Assembly (NCBI GenBank): GCA_961205875.1
Contig: OY540810.1
Coordinates: 14,756,001-14,820,000 of the forward strand
Reading direction: 5' to 3'
DNA: 64,000 bases
From: Sialis fuliginosa
Lineage: Eukaryota; Arthropoda; Insecta; Megaloptera; Sialidae
Shown here: in pieces, positions 48,300-60,570 of the stretch
Layout: each line of letters opens with the position of its first letter
Position numbering within the stretch: the first letter of the stretch is position 1
Program-made: the position numbers and the translations under genes
The notes under the pieces: generated by a model
What the model saw: the letters and a program-made list of their open reading frames with translations, nothing else
Database searches by the model: none
Told to the model about the DNA's origin: nothing

Positions 48300-51200
48300 C
48301 TATTTCAATCATTACAATGTTATCAATTTAAATAATTATTTAATTTATTAAATATACAAATAAGTAGCTAAGTTAGAAGAGTAATCCTCACTGGATATTT
48401 ATTTTAGAATCGATATATCGACAAATTGAATATAATTAATCAGACAACACTGTGCGCAGCTAGATGTGTGCATCAAACGACATCACTGAAGCCGCTAGTA
48501 ATTTTAATACATATAGACAGTCATTTTTTGGTGAAGTACAGAATCCGTTGAAAAATATATTGATACGTTGAAAAATAAATTGATATAACCTTTTTTGAGA
48601 GTTTAGTTTTCATTTTGTATGTAACTATTTTTGCTATAAAGTTGAAAAAAAGTCAAGAAATTGGCCAAAATTGATTTTTACCTCTTCCCCGGGACATTAA
48701 CCTTGTTAGAAGGGGAAACTTCAGGATTTCTTAATGACACTGAAAAAAATATCGTCTGATTTCTTCTATTTCAGAAACAGTTGACATCTCCAAAGAATTA
48801 TTATATTTCTAGAGAAAAAATGGTTGATATTTAAAACAAAAATAGCCATAGATAAAGGAATAACTTCCAATACTTTTAGTTTCCTGCAAAGTAAAAAAAA
48901 ACAATCACTTCACTAACCTAGTACCATTGTTGGTAGATGTAACTTGGCGTCTCATCGGCACGGGGACCGTTTTCTCTGTCGGCGACTTGCTGGAATCGAG
49001 TGCCGAGTTCCTGCGCATGAGTATCGTGCTCGTGTGTGTCGGGTAGAGTCTGGGAAGTGTGTGCGTGGTTACGTTGGCAAACCTCTCATAGCTCGAGTTG
49101 TGCAGGCTGATGTTGTGCTGCGTCAGCGACGAGCACGAGCCGTGAAACCCTCCGCCGGCGGATGGCACATTGATGCTACGCGGTGGCAACGGCGGCGGAC
49201 TGCAGTCACGCGGTGGCAGCATCGGTGCGTCTGGCGCCTGTTTCAACTGTTGCGGTGAACTAATATCGTTGCTCTCGCTGCGTCTGTTCCTAGGTGGAAG
49301 CGGAGGCGGCGTGCTCGGTACAGAAAACGTATTGAACTTGGGACTGCTCGGCTCGATGTTAACCAGACCGGGTGACTTGAGTGGTAGCTTCTGTCCGACA
49401 ACATCGTTGGGGCTGTGTTGCATGATGCTAGGACTATTGGGACAAGTGCCCGCGTGCACCTCCGTCTGGTGGCCGACGGTCATGTTCGACATTGCATTTA
49501 TGACCGACCCAGTTATGCTGGCGTCGCTGTTTGACCTCGGATTGATCCGCGGGCTCGTCTGCACCTGGTTCTGCGTGCTGAACGGTCGCGGGCTCACCGC
49601 CGGAGGATTGTTGGATGACCGCATCGTGTGCGTCGACAGCGTGTCTGTCTTGGGGTTTGTTGAGCTGATGCTCGAGCTGCGGCTGTGCGACGCGTTCGAC
49701 TGAAACCAGTTCGATATCGAGCTCAGAGCGTTCTGTGTCGACAAGTTACTCTGTTTTGTCTGGTTTCCGGCCGACGTCGCACCTGCATTTGCCGATTGCA
49801 CTGTCGGAATTTGAGGAGAGTTTTGCTGGGTCGGACTTAGCTGATATGATGTAGACGTTTGTTGTTGATTAGAACCTACAAAAATGCATTTAATTTATAG
49901 CAAATCTCTTCAAACAAATAAAAAACTGACTCACCAATATAAATAGAAGCAAACACGCTATAGTCCTGTCCGTGGTTCCCTGCTGTTGCGGGCGGAGTCT
50001 CCTCACCTCCGCTGAGTGCCAGCACGACACTCTCCTCGACAGTCTTAGCATTCTCCACAGGCAGAGGCTCTGTTTTGATCCCGATATAATTGAGGCTCAT
50101 GAGCGACGCTCCGCTAGATATTGTGCCATCCATGTGGCCAGGCGAGACTCCACCGCCCGCCTGGATCACTCCCGACTGGAATATGTGCTGGGACGACGAG
50201 TTGGACGGCTGGATTCGAGCTGCCCGCGGCTTGATGCCGGGAGATTTCAGATTTAGGTCTGGCCATTTTCTCGACTGGAAATGCACACAATAATCGTAAA
50301 TCAATAATGTCAAGAACGTCGTACACAATTGAATACTTACAAAGCGTGGTGGCTGCTTGCATCCCCTCGGTTCTATTTCTAAGCTCTTGTTGTATAAATA
50401 ATTACTTATGTCAGTATCTTTCATATCGTCAAATGGATTTAAAGTTTCAATAAAATGCTGCAAAATAAAATAAATATAAATTATTTGTTAAATGCTAAAA
50501 AGAAACTACAAGTACACATACTCTAATCCTATGTTCAATCGATAAGCAATACGGCTGATTCTGATACTGCTGAATCTCTCCGGTAATCTCCGCAACTTTT
50601 CTTCTCTTCGAGAAGTTTATCAATTGAGTATTTGGTAAAAAATCACAGTTTCCTTCTTCGATATGAAGTATGTTCGTCAAGTACATCCCGAAGAAGGGAA
50701 CGCACGGAGGGTTTATTGAACGCAACTTCTCCTGGTACTTTCTGTAGTGGTCGCTATTCAGGTCTCGGCACTCTTCTAAAGCTTTCTCCAAACGGGCAGG
50801 TATGGCCTGAAATAAAGTGTTTAATCAATAAAACTAACCACAATAAAACAGTGCGTGTTTCAACTTCACAAGAAGTCCTCACCAGGAGTTTAATAATACC
50901 AGACTTGGTTATAAAATATTCTGGTCTTAAAAAATTGTTTTATCAATAAAATTTAATAATATTTTAGTTATCAAATAATTATAGATATTATAGATATACT
51001 AGAAGACCAAGCTGAGAATTAAAAATCCTTTAAGATTTTCTGCTAAATCTAACTGATTATAAATACCCAATTTTTCTTTAACCTTTTTGTTACAAGAAGC
51101 GTACATATAAGTTTCGTATACGAGTCCAATAATAAGTTGATATGATTCCAATATATGAACCCAATATGAGTTTTTACTGTGTTATATGATCACGTATTCA

Positions 51201-54200
51201 CATCTGTTTGTTTTAAAAATAGCCCGTAACAAAAAGGTTAAAATTATAATCTATATTTGGGGTTACCTACAATAGTTTTAATATGTATTATTATTACAAT
51301 AAACCAATTTAAAAAATTTTAAATGACTAAAAATGTTTCTTACCTGAAATGTACATTTCAATCTAAAGACTGACGCAGAAAGCATCGCACTAACGACGGC
51401 CAAAACTCCATTGAAATTGTTGAGGTCTTGCAGGACAATCATTATTTCAATTATCCGAGAAACTATTGCAACTCGTTCATCAAAATTTTCGGCTTCGACT
51501 ATGTTTTTCTCTAACCACCTCGTAAACTGAAACATTAATTGATTAATTCAATAACTGGCTGCTGTTAACAAATATACTCACGTTAGTTGTATGTTTAATA
51601 ATCCTCAATAAATTAGGACTAGTAAGTTCTTTATTCTTTTTAGTCCACACCGATCCGACCAGTTCCGAGGGTTTCACAGACCGATAAAACTCAAACTCTA
51701 GAAGTGTCAGCTGCCGAGCGATCTCCAGCGGATGCAGGGTCAAGATATTCCAGTTTTCTTCAGGACACCTTATGTGCCATTCTATCAGCGGCGGCTGATC
51801 ATCAAACGCGAACGTAATCTGCCTCTGTACATCTTTGGCTTCACACTTACGTTGTACAATTTTCAAAACAGAATCTACCCACTTCCGCATGCTTTTCCCT
51901 GTAACTCTATCCAGAAACTTGTGCAGATTTTCAAACAGCGTTTGGTCTCGTTCAAAATCATAGAAATGATGATCAACCCAGTGTCTCAATACATTTAAAA
52001 CCCTGAACTGTACAGGCTGGCAATATTCTTTCCTGTATCTCTTCCAGTCTTCTCTCTGCGAATTCTTCTGTAACTTGTCAGATTCTAAACTATCAGTGTT
52101 TTTCTCTGTTTCGTAAACAATGCTCGGATCAGGGATATTAAACCTCTCGATCAACAATTGAAGAAGTTCACCTGGCTGGCAGAAACTACGATACGTGGTT
52201 AGAAACGTGCGTACAAACATCGGATCTGCGTAAATGTGATACGTAAGCCTCTCGACTAACTTGTAAAGAGTAGCTCCCTGGAATTAAATCATAATAATTA
52301 AATTAGACCAAGTTTATGATGATAAATAAATACCTTTATTAATGGAACTCCGCCGTTTTCTCTTTGTTCTAATATAATATTATTTTTACTGTCGGGCTCA
52401 GCGAATTTATATATTTCTGGACTCGGCAGTCGTAGCGGATGTTTCTTCTCTATATCTGATAGGATGCTGTCTAACGTACGTTCCAACATTGATTTAGTAT
52501 TCAACATAACAAGATCGGCCATCCAGTTGTTTTTATCTTCGACGGATTTCGCCATTAGAATAACATTTGGCTGAATACGAGGCTGAATTTCGAAAGCGTT
52601 CTTCAAATCTAAAATTAAAAAGGTATAAGTTAAAAAAAAAAAACTGTGATTAATTTTATTTTAAATTTTACCTTCAGAATCTTGAAGATCGATTATTTCG
52701 AGCTTTCGTACAAAAAACCGTTCTTTCAGTTTATAATCAGAATGACTTTGGTAGACTGATGATTGGCGCCTCGAATTGGGTTTACACAGAATCAACAAAC
52801 CGTCAAATAAAAACACTTTTCTTTCTGTTAACCGTTTTCCTGGACTTACTTTAGTTAACACGTCCTCTGAAAAAAACAATCAAGGTTATATATTATCCCC
52901 CCAAAAGCCTTGCATAATGAACGGACGCTACCTAACGAAGAACTCACCTCTGATAAATTCATTACAGCACTGTCCGATATCCTTCGATTCCCAATTATCA
53001 ATCGTATGTTGAAGTTCATTAAGTTTTTCAATTGCAGCCTGTCTCCTGGCTCTTCCGTGCATTCTCATGCTAGCATCACTCTTCGGAAGATTTCCAACAG
53101 TGTGCACTAATTCAACTTGTAACGGCCGCAGCAACCCTTCAACTTGTTCCAAACTCTCACGGTCTTCGGCCAACGGTGTTAACTTTAGTAGGATTTTAAT
53201 ATAATCAAAATACAGTAAACAGTGCCAAATCGGGCCCAGCAACAACTTTGGAAGATAGTATTTTACAGCCTCTTTGAAACCGTGTCCGGCAGAAGGTAGA
53301 GCATTGCAAACCTGAAATAAACATTATAATAAATCCTAAAATTCTTCTATTTCATTCGGATAAATAAATAAACACAGTTAAACTAACCTCAGTTCTTGAC
53401 ATTAACCTCGTTAAAGCGTCTCTCGAACTATTAGAAAGTATATCGTGCGCATATTTACTATACACATCAAATTCTGCTGCTTCTGCCAATTCTGCAATAA
53501 TAAATAAGCGTGTAAGATAAACGTATCATAATCCGAATAATCAATAAATAATACCTTCAAAACAACTACCGATATAAGGCAATTGCTGTTCTTCTGACAT
53601 TTCCATTACATCCTCTAAACTTCCTAATAAAGTCACTGTTAATTCATAAATATCCATTATGTTTGAAAACATTGCATCTAGTTCCTGTAATTACGATCAT
53701 TTTATTTTTAAAGAATTTTCAACTCAAATATCAAGTTCAAAAAGTCTGTAGGGATTTCAAGATATGGTTTACAAGTCTCGTGCTTAATGTCAAGTTATCA
53801 TGTTATATATTTTCTCAAAAGCATTGTTGAAAACAAACTATTTGTTGAATAGTAGCAGAAATGGTAAAGTATAAAAGCTCATGTTTCTTTGCAGACCGAC
53901 TTGGGGATGTCTTACCCCAGCCTCCCTATTCACCTGATATTTCCCTCCTTAATCAATTATCTTAAAGGCAATTCTTTACAACATTGCCACAAAAAAGACT
54001 AAAACTTTTAAGACTGACTGAATAAATGTAGATATAAATTATCTTCAGCGCGGGCCGTGAATTTTTCGAGTCACGTTAGGTCACAGCTGTGACCCGACGT
54101 GAGCATGAGCAATTTTCAAATATTGAGTGATGAGTGTGCGTGATCGTGAGTTAAAATAAAACAACCCGTGCGCGAGTACATTTTTGTTGTGCATGAGTAT

Positions 54201-57200
54201 ATTTCAAAGGTAATTTTTTAATAAACTTATTATTTTATTTTTAATATCTAAACCAATAATGCATTAATATAATGAAGTTTTATAATGAACTTTTACATTA
54301 AAAAATACGATAGAAAAAATAAGTCATTTTAAAAAGAAGCACTTTCACATGGTCAGTATTGCTAATTTTACCAGAACACCAAAATATTCCATATTTAAAA
54401 ATGTATTGCTGCTTTAGTTTCCTATTTTTTTGTTTGCTATTACTTGCACTAGAAATGCAGTTTAAAAGAAATAATACAAATGTAAAATATACACATATTA
54501 TATTGCACATAAAAACGTTAATTTTCATCATTTCAAAATTTAATTTATAACAATTATAATCATGTCACGAGTATGACCTGTCGTGCGTGAGTAAATAGCG
54601 CCCAACTCTAAATCATGTCCTGTTTCACCTTAAAAATCCCTATGTACTTTTCAAAACAATCGAATAAAATACCTTAGGATCAGAAACAAGTTTTGCAATC
54701 TCCTCCCTGAACACTTTAATAATCATATGTAAATCTCTCAAATATTGCTTTTCGTCTTGGATTAGTTCCTTGACGACTTCCTCATACGTCAGAGAAGTGC
54801 GTGGAGTCACAGGATCCATCTGAAGTAAAGACGTCGTCGATGGTGCCTGTGCTTCGTCTTGATAGAACATGTCCATTAGCACCTGTTTCAAAACAATACA
54901 CGTTATCGCCTGTACGTTATTTTTGTAACTCATTATTTATAGCAGCGTCTTTCGTAGAAGTTTTAAATTCGAGTTCATTTTTTCAAAAAGTGAAACTTCG
55001 GTTTAATTAAAAAAAATTTTTTTTTATAATTATTCTTTTATAAAAACTAGTTGAGAAACACTGGTTTAGGTACTGCTATAAAAAATTATCTTTAAATGAA
55101 GAATACTTTCAGTAAGATTTGTATTTATTTGTTAAAATAATATATAACTTAAGTACATTTATTATTGTTAAATATGTTATAAATTAAACCACAATGATTT
55201 TTTCTTCATTCAAAAATATTCTACAATGTGATAAATTATGTGGTTACAGTTATAATATTTTTATTGATAATGAAATTGTTATCTATTTGTACATTTTCTT
55301 AAATTCATCATACTAGTCCCTTCCCCTAACCCCCCCCCCCCTGCACATGGTGGTCATTTCATCTAATTCTAATGTGAAAATAAATAAAAAAAAGCTAGAA
55401 TTATTTTGAAATAGATTATAAATCCCCCTTCCCTTCTAATAAACATCACTAAAAGAGATTATCATTCCATATTAAATACATATTTTACAGAAATAATACA
55501 ATTTGACAAAAAAGACTACAACCGAAACAAAGAAAATAAGAAGAAAGATTTGACAAAACGTAGATGAAGAAATTACCATTCCACTGATACTGTTTTGAAT
55601 TTTAGAAAAACTAGACAGATGGGAAAATTAAAACGTGAACTACAAACTATAGTACGTTCGGAATTAATAAAAATAGAGATACTTTACAGATTCAAATGTC
55701 TAAATGACTAACTTCCAATGAAAATGTCATTTCTGTTAGTCACTTTGATAGGTTATGTTTGTTACAAATTAATACAAAACATCAATTACTAGCAAAGAAA
55801 AGCAAAAGTGGCTGCGACAATCATGCCATAAATAATATTTAAATCAGTACTCGACAACCAAGAGCCATTTAACAAAAATAATTAACATTTTTACATACCA
55901 CCTGGATGATCAAAAAGATTGCATGAAAAAGCGTAAAGCAACAGTTAAAATAATGTACTCAAAGCCCCTCCGACAACAAAACAACAATGCTCATTGAGTA
56001 TTCCTATGACGTATGATTCATCTTGTGATCTAAACTTCAGAGGAAGTTTCTTTAACCCCTAACGCTTCTTTCTGAGGAAAAAGTAGTAAAAAAAAATTTT
56101 TTTTCGAACCATAATGAACTTAAATGCTTTATTTAATAAAAAAATATATTTAATAAAATGGAACTAATAATAAATAACCATGAAATAAAAATCAATAAAA
56201 TTTTTTGTTTTTAATTATTGTTATTTTTAAATTGTTTTGCATGCTTGAGTTCAGTACGTAAACGTAATTTTATTGTGCACGAAAATAAATCATGCCCCAA
56301 ACTGCACTTGGGTCTGGGCGTTAAGGGGTTAATCTTGGTTTAAGGAAATCTTATTCAACTATCAAAAAATCACAATTAAAATTTCACATTAGTATAATTT
56401 TGCTTTTTGATTCTAAATATGTAAAAATAAATCATACATCGGATATACTGTTAAGCATTTTTTGTTATATGGATGTGCGAATGCCTTGTGAACACAATTT
56501 CAAAAAATATATATATATATATATTGTTAAAAAAATAAATGGGATACTCTGGTCTATAAGTTGTTTTTATTTTATTTATTCTTACGTTTCGATCAATATG
56601 ATCATCAGATTTTTAGTCTACATATATATATATATATAGAAAAAATTACAATATTCAGATTCAAGGTATATTATTATGTATACTTTTATCTGTATTTAGA
56701 TCAGGGATGTAACAGATGTTATTTTAGCAGATGCAGATATTGGAAAGGTAGGGTTTGAGGATGCGGATGAGGATGTAAATTATTAATTTATTTAATAAAT
56801 AAGATTTATTGTATTTTTGTGTAAATGTTAAGAAAGAAATTAATACTTGGTATATGGTAAATTTAATTTAATTCAATTCTTCATAGAAAAAAAACCTACT
56901 CTGCTAAAAAATTGTTCTTCACTAGGAACACTACAAAATTCGCTACAATAGATAATTTAACAGGTTGACTGCCATAAAGAAATCACAAAAAAAGGATCAG
57001 ATGCCAAACAAAAATTTGGCCGGCTACAGGGCAGTCGTATACGACCACCATGGTAGTCAACCTGTTAAAAACATATTTACAGTAATCACTTTTTTGAAAA
57101 TCAGTTAAATATTCAAGATTATACAAAATTTTGCAAGAATGTTAATGAGATATCAATTTTTATATCCTGTTTAGCATCATATTTCAATTTTATTAAAATT

Positions 57201-59510
57201 CATGAAATTAAATTTTTATTGTTGTCACAAGTTATTCGACATGATCACAAAACATTAAATATATGACATGATCTAACAATATTAGTTTGTAGTTTTGTAG
57301 AAAATATCCGTTATGATTTCCTCATAGAAAAATTAGGATGCAGATAAGGGTGCGGTTTTTTAAAATTTAAAGTTGCGGATAAGGATGCGAATAAGGATAT
57401 GTAAATTAATGAGGATACTCTGCAGTTGCGGATGCGGATATCCGTTACAACTCTAATTTAGATCGCTTATTAAAAAATGTTGTCCATACAGGTGAACACA
57501 ATACCTCCGATTTGGTTAACCCATTGAAGGGTGTTATAACACCTGGTAGTTATGGGCTGTTATATAGGTCGATGATTTGAGTCACTTATATTCACTTCGT
57601 TGACCAAAACACATAGAAATAAGTTATATTTATTGAAAATTAGTTTTTTCGGTTGGTATTTGGAAGAAAGAAATTAGATAGACAAAAAAGTAATTAATAA
57701 AAAAAAGTTATGTTGGAGTATACTATGTATGAAAAAACCTAAGATTTAAAATCAAAAGACTAAAAAAATCTTTATCAGGTCGTGTTTTGTTTCCATGATG
57801 TCAGCATACAACTGTCATTTAGGTATATAAAAACATAATACCTAGTTATGGAATACAGAATTCTATAATTTACGGTTTCAATATTTTATTTTATTAATTT
57901 AGATCACTGTGATCATGTCTCTATCAAATATTTTGTTGAACAATTGGATGATTTTTGACATATTTTAACAATTAAATATTTTGAAATACCAGACCCCCTC
58001 TCACCCTCTTAACGTGTGACGTAATTTATGGATGACCCCTAACCATATATGCTCACAAACTCTTTTTGGCAATTATTGTGTCAATTGTTATATATCCATG
58101 TTATAACAACCAAAACTAATTAAAAATTTCAGATAAATTATAATTTTTATGGGCGTTAAATACCGCCCGATAGTAACAAGTGGATTAAAACAAAACAAAA
58201 TTTAAGTAACCGTTTTTGATTTTTGGCAAAATGGTGATCCTTTTTATGTAAAAGTTAATTTTTTTTTATTCTACTTTTCTGTTGGATAAATCCATCTGAA
58301 TATTGCATTTATTTCATAAAAAAAAGAAAAAAACAATTCATGTACATAAAATGATTTTCGTATACTAAATAATTACTACTTTCTCAATAGTAATTTGAAA
58401 ACTCCATACTCCAATGAATTATTATTAATTCTATCGATATCTATACTAATTTACTCCAAATGATGATAATATAATAAATGCACCTTTACAATAAATATTG
58501 AAATCTGTGACTGTATTAATTCTAGTTAAAAATATTAACAGTTACAGAAAATAAAACTTCCAATGTGTTTTCTGTACATTCTCAGCAGTTATTATAATAA
58601 CGGTTTCAAAATATTGCTAGATTTTTAAATAAAAACTAAATTCACATTGAATAAAATTTATAAATAAAACCAATCTGTTATTATTTTAATAGAATCATAA
58701 TTCAATTTTACAAACCGTATCTAATGTGAATCCAGTTGTTACAAGCAAAAAAGCTAACTACCGGAACAACAAAGAACAGACAACAGATAAACAAACAACA
58801 CGCTCACCTTGTCAGCACACATAGCGACCCGGATATCCTGGCAGCTGATTTCAATGTGTCGTATATTCTTGACATAGTTCCCCGCTAGTTTTAAGATGTC
58901 CGCGCTGATATACTCGAGCACGGCGACGAGAAAATGTGAAACAGAACTGTCGATTTTATACAGAAGTACTTCCTAAAATTTGCATTCAGATGAAATAAAA
59001 ATCCTGGTCTAGACAAATGACCACTTACCTTTTGAAGTAAATGATGTATCTTATCTACAGGCAAAACCGATCTCTTTTTCCCCCTGTCAAGGGCTTCCCG
59101 AGCATCGTTTAAAGCCCACCGATCAATAGGTGTTGGGAACGTCCTTCGTACTCGCTCCTCCACATCCTATGAGTTATTTCCATCGGTTAGTTTGTCAAGC
59201 AGAAAAAATTAAAAAAACAGTTACTTACTTGTATTGTGTGTGGAGATGGTTTCGCGCACAGCATCGCCAGTAAGCGTAAACATAAACCTTCGACGTAGTC
59301 CAAAGCATCTTCTCTGGCTTCTAAAGAGGGATGTACTTGCTCTAAAACCTATAAATGTCGTTATGATCACTGTTAAAAATCAAGTACAGTATTTACATGA
59401 CATACCTTTTTCAAAGAATTGACAAATACACCTCGCCATTTAGACGCGTTTTCTTCCTTTTCGAAATCATAATGCTGATCTTCACTTACAGAAACGGGAG
59501 TTGAAAACAT
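48119..59510 (-). CDS. Sos: Son of sevenless, Ras guanine-nucleotide exchange factor (complete gene, 17 coding exons)
   Basis: Joined exons (minus strand, 5' to 3'): 59510-59406, 59348-59229, 59166-59029, 58972-58808, 54882-54673, 53684-53555, 53491-53388, 53311-52948, 52866-52672, 52608-52334, 52277-51582, 51526-51344, 50806-50522, 50457-50341, 50274-49935, 49875-48918, 48299-48119. They total 4,566 nt, one uninterrupted frame of 1,521 codons plus stop, every intron GT-AG. Sos exchanges GDP for GTP on Ras at the plasma membrane, recruited by Drk/Grb2. Domain order: histone fold (~1-190), DH (~205-400), PH (~446-560), REM (~600-745), Cdc25 catalytic (~780-1020), then a Ser/Pro-rich tail with SH3-binding motifs PPPLPPR (1332-1338 and 1369-1375), APMLPPR (1359-1365) and KLPPKP (1494-1499). 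Drosophila Sos, about 1,600 residues as I recall, has the same order. Nothing is missing, so the gene looks intact and single-copy here. Confidence 0.97.
48918..49875 (-). CDS. Sos: Sos exon 16 (proline-rich SH3-binding tail)
   Basis: 958 nt, residues 1143-1462. Low-complexity Ser/Asn/Pro-rich sequence with three LPPR motifs that bind Drk/Grb2 SH3 domains, many Ser-Pro sites typical of MAP-kinase feedback phosphorylation, and a conserved-looking [12 protein letters not shown] segment (RRNS at 1430-1433). It is markedly GC-richer than the rest of the window. A long opposite-strand open frame here is a shadow. Confidence 0.94.
49935..50274 (-). CDS. Sos: Sos exon 15 (start of C-terminal tail)
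   Basis: Residues 1030-1143. Starts [17 protein letters not shown], the conserved junction just after the Cdc25 domain, then Ser/Gly/Pro-rich sequence with no recognised domain. Phase 1 at the 3' end. Confidence 0.94.
50341..50457 (-). CDS. Sos: Sos exon 14 (end of Cdc25 domain)
   Basis: Residues 991-1029, [12 protein letters not shown] to [15 protein letters not shown], the conserved last helix of the catalytic domain. Both splice phases are 0. Confidence 0.95.
50522..50806 (-). CDS. Sos: Sos exon 13 (Cdc25 domain)
   Basis: Residues 896-990. Contains the family hallmarks [31 protein letters not shown] and [11 protein letters not shown], which form the Ras-contacting core downstream of the helical hairpin. 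Confidence 0.96.
51344..51526 (-). CDS. Sos: Sos exon 12 (Cdc25 domain, Ras-opening hairpin)
   Basis: Residues 835-895. Contains [20 protein letters not shown], which in the family aligns with the LNNFN...I..AM..ASV.RL segment around the helical hairpin that pries open the Ras nucleotide site. Confidence 0.95.
51582..52277 (-). CDS. Sos: Sos exon 11 (REM and start of Cdc25 domain)
   Basis: 696 nt, residues 603-834, phase 0 at both ends. Begins [19 protein letters not shown], the REM start, and continues with [34 protein letters not shown] and [18 protein letters not shown]. The REM part binds Ras-GTP allosterically in the family. Confidence 0.97.
52334..52608 (-). CDS. Sos: Sos exon 10 (PH domain end and linker)
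   Basis: Residues 511-602. Contains [13 protein letters not shown] and the PH C-terminal helix [19 protein letters not shown], then the PH-REM linker helix with [14 protein letters not shown]. Confidence 0.95.
52672..52866 (-). CDS. Sos: Sos exon 9 (PH domain)
   Basis: Residues 446-511. Contains [15 protein letters not shown] and [17 protein letters not shown], the central beta strands of the PH domain that binds phosphoinositides at the membrane. Acceptor chosen as TTTTTTTCAG|AGGACG because it completes E-D after FIR. Confidence 0.95.
52948..53311 (-). CDS. Sos: Sos exon 8 (DH domain, second half)
   Basis: Residues 325-446. Runs from [20 protein letters not shown] through [11 protein letters not shown] and [13 protein letters not shown] to CCNEFIR, the last helices of the Dbl-homology domain, which in the family also blocks the allosteric Ras site. 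Confidence 0.95.
53388..53491 (-). CDS. Sos: Sos exon 7 (DH domain)
   Basis: Residues 290-324, [18 protein letters not shown] and LTRLMSRTE. The first Glu codon is split with exon 6. Confidence 0.94.
53555..53684 (-). CDS. Sos: Sos exon 6 (DH domain)
   Basis: Residues 247-290, [20 protein letters not shown] and YIGSCFE, conserved DH helices. It follows a 988-bp intron that holds a decayed hAT-like repeat. Confidence 0.95.
54050..54613. mobile_element. Decayed hAT-like element of the AGAGCTGGGCGCG family, in Sos intron 5
   Basis: From GCGCGGGCCGTGAATTTTTCGAGTCACG to CGTGAGTAAATAGCGCCCAACTCTA it matches the element 45234-45933 in degraded form, including GTGACCCGACGTGAGC, CGTGATCGTGAGTTAAAATAAAAC and the middle GAAGAAATAATACAAATGTAAAATA region. 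It lies in the 988-bp Sos intron without touching splice sites. Confidence 0.65.
54673..54882 (-). CDS. Sos: Sos exon 5 (histone fold end, DH start)
   Basis: Residues 177-246. [10 protein letters not shown] ends the histone-like region. [20 protein letters not shown] then opens the DH domain (residue 208 on), with [12 protein letters not shown]. The upstream intron is 3.9 kb, the largest in the gene. Confidence 0.95.
56052..56332. mobile_element. TTAA-flanked MITE with TTAACCCCTAACGC ends
   Basis: TTAACCCCTAACGC on the left and GCGTTAAGGGGTTAA on the right are inverted apart from one base gap, with TTAA at each extreme. Probably piggyBac-like, and similar in end sequence to 43940-44509. Non-coding. 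Confidence 0.55.
56957..57068. mobile_element. TTAA-flanked MITE with CAGGTTGACTGCCAT ends
   Basis: TTAA (56957-56960), CAGGTTGACTGCCAT, then ATGGTAGTCAACCTG and TTAA (57065-57068). The 104-bp core has near-perfect inverted ends and an exact TTAA duplication, the piggyBac signature. Non-coding, in Sos intron 4. Confidence 0.8.
58808..58972 (-). CDS. Sos: Sos exon 4 (histone-fold region)
   Basis: Residues 122-176, [33 protein letters not shown] to IRVAMCADK, part of the double histone fold that in the family contacts membrane lipid and the DH-PH unit. Confidence 0.95.
59029..59166 (-). CDS. Sos: Sos exon 3 (histone-fold region)
   Basis: Residues 76-121, containing [13 protein letters not shown] and [14 protein letters not shown], both conserved in the Sos histone fold. 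Phase 0 at both ends. Confidence 0.95.
59229..59348 (-). CDS. Sos: Sos exon 2 (histone-fold region)
   Basis: Residues 36-75, [20 protein letters not shown] and [19 protein letters not shown], strongly conserved. Phase 0 at both ends. Confidence 0.95.
59406..59510 (-). CDS. Sos: Sos exon 1 (start codon)
   Basis: Residues 1-35, starting [20 protein letters not shown] then [15 protein letters not shown]. The Y-D-F..EN...WRG.F..SLKK pattern is the conserved Sos N-terminus. The start is the first ATG of the frame (CTTTACAATG-like AT-rich context). The long Gly-rich stretch near the fly N-terminus is absent. Confidence 0.94.
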
Positions 59511-60570
59511 TGTAAATGTGAATCGTGCACATCAAATTAAAATAAAAACTTTTTTATAACTACATCTCATGATTGAGATATTCATTAGAAAATAAAAAAT
59601 AAAACAACGTAAAATATAAAGCGATTCGATTATGTATTGTTGAAAAAAACTTTTGCAATCGGTTGCATTTTTACACGATAACGAACATTATCTTCATACA
59701 TTTTATATAATTAATTTTCATTTCACAAATTAATGCATTTAATACAAATCTACCTAGCCATATTGCTACACTGTCTTCCATGTACCAATAAGCATAGATG
59801 AAAAACATAAATTAACCTCAATTAACCTCAGCATAGATGATAACACTATACATTTTTAATCTGGGTTTGCGTCAAACGCGTCATCGGCGTCATCGATTTA
59901 AAATTTTCAACAAATAATAATAATGCCAATTAATAAACACGCAAAACATTGACAAACAGTAAATGTTTGTATAAATAAAATATACATACCTACATTTTTT
60001 TATAATTAGAATGAAAAAAATACAGGTATTAATTTTATATTTTGAAAACAAATGGTACTCCACCTATCGAATATTTGTTATACTTATACAATACTTACTT
60101 TGGTTCATATCCACACTATACTAGAAACCCTAGAAACGCTAGAAACAATTGGATATTTTTTACATAACAATTAGATTTTAAAATTCAATTTTAACTTAAT
60201 AATAAATTAAAATTGTTGCTTAATTATTGTATATTATTCATTTTTATCATAATTCTAAGGAAATAAAAAAGGGAAAACAGTACAAATAAAATCACAAAAA
60301 TTCGTTCAATTCATTTATTTGAATATTTGAAATATATTTTCTTGATTCGATTTCTCAGATCTCTCACTTTAAATATAAATAATCATTTTACAATAACAAA
60401 CATGCGCACTTAAATACATTTACAATATAATTCACAATCAAAACATAATACTTTATTTAAGTAATTAACTCCTATAAAAATAATACTGTTTGTTATATAT
60501 ATATTCTATAAATAAATATATGATAATAAATTAATAATAAGTTAATTTAAAATTACATTAGATCTCGACG
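59511..60570 (-). promoter_or_regulatory. Sos 5' UTR/promoter region and 3' UTR of the upstream gene
   Basis: The 1.06 kb between Sos and the next gene must hold both the Sos leader and promoter and the other gene's 3' end. On the minus strand AATAAA occurs at 60457-60452 and 60320-60315, 115-260 nt after that gene's stop codon, and either could be its poly(A) signal. No TATA box is clearly positioned before Sos. Confidence 0.45.

Larger units (their letters stand above)
54883..58807 (-). other. Sos intron 4, 3.9 kb
   Basis: It begins GTGAGCG and ends CAG. I see no extra exon. It carries two TTAA-flanked miniature elements (56052-56332 and 56957-57068), (AT)n runs at 56505-56522 and 56622-56638, and a 12-C run at 55330-55341. 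The repeats sit well away from the splice sites. Confidence 0.85.

Noticed and set aside
49170..49703. A 177-codon plus-strand open frame
   Set aside because: It lies exactly opposite Sos exon 16. The GC-rich antisense of a Ser/Pro-rich coding exon easily stays open.
50495..50521. Continuation of Sos exon 13 as VCVLVVSF
   Set aside because: This is intron read-through past the GTATGT donor. Splicing to 50457 restores the conserved [11 protein letters not shown] junction.
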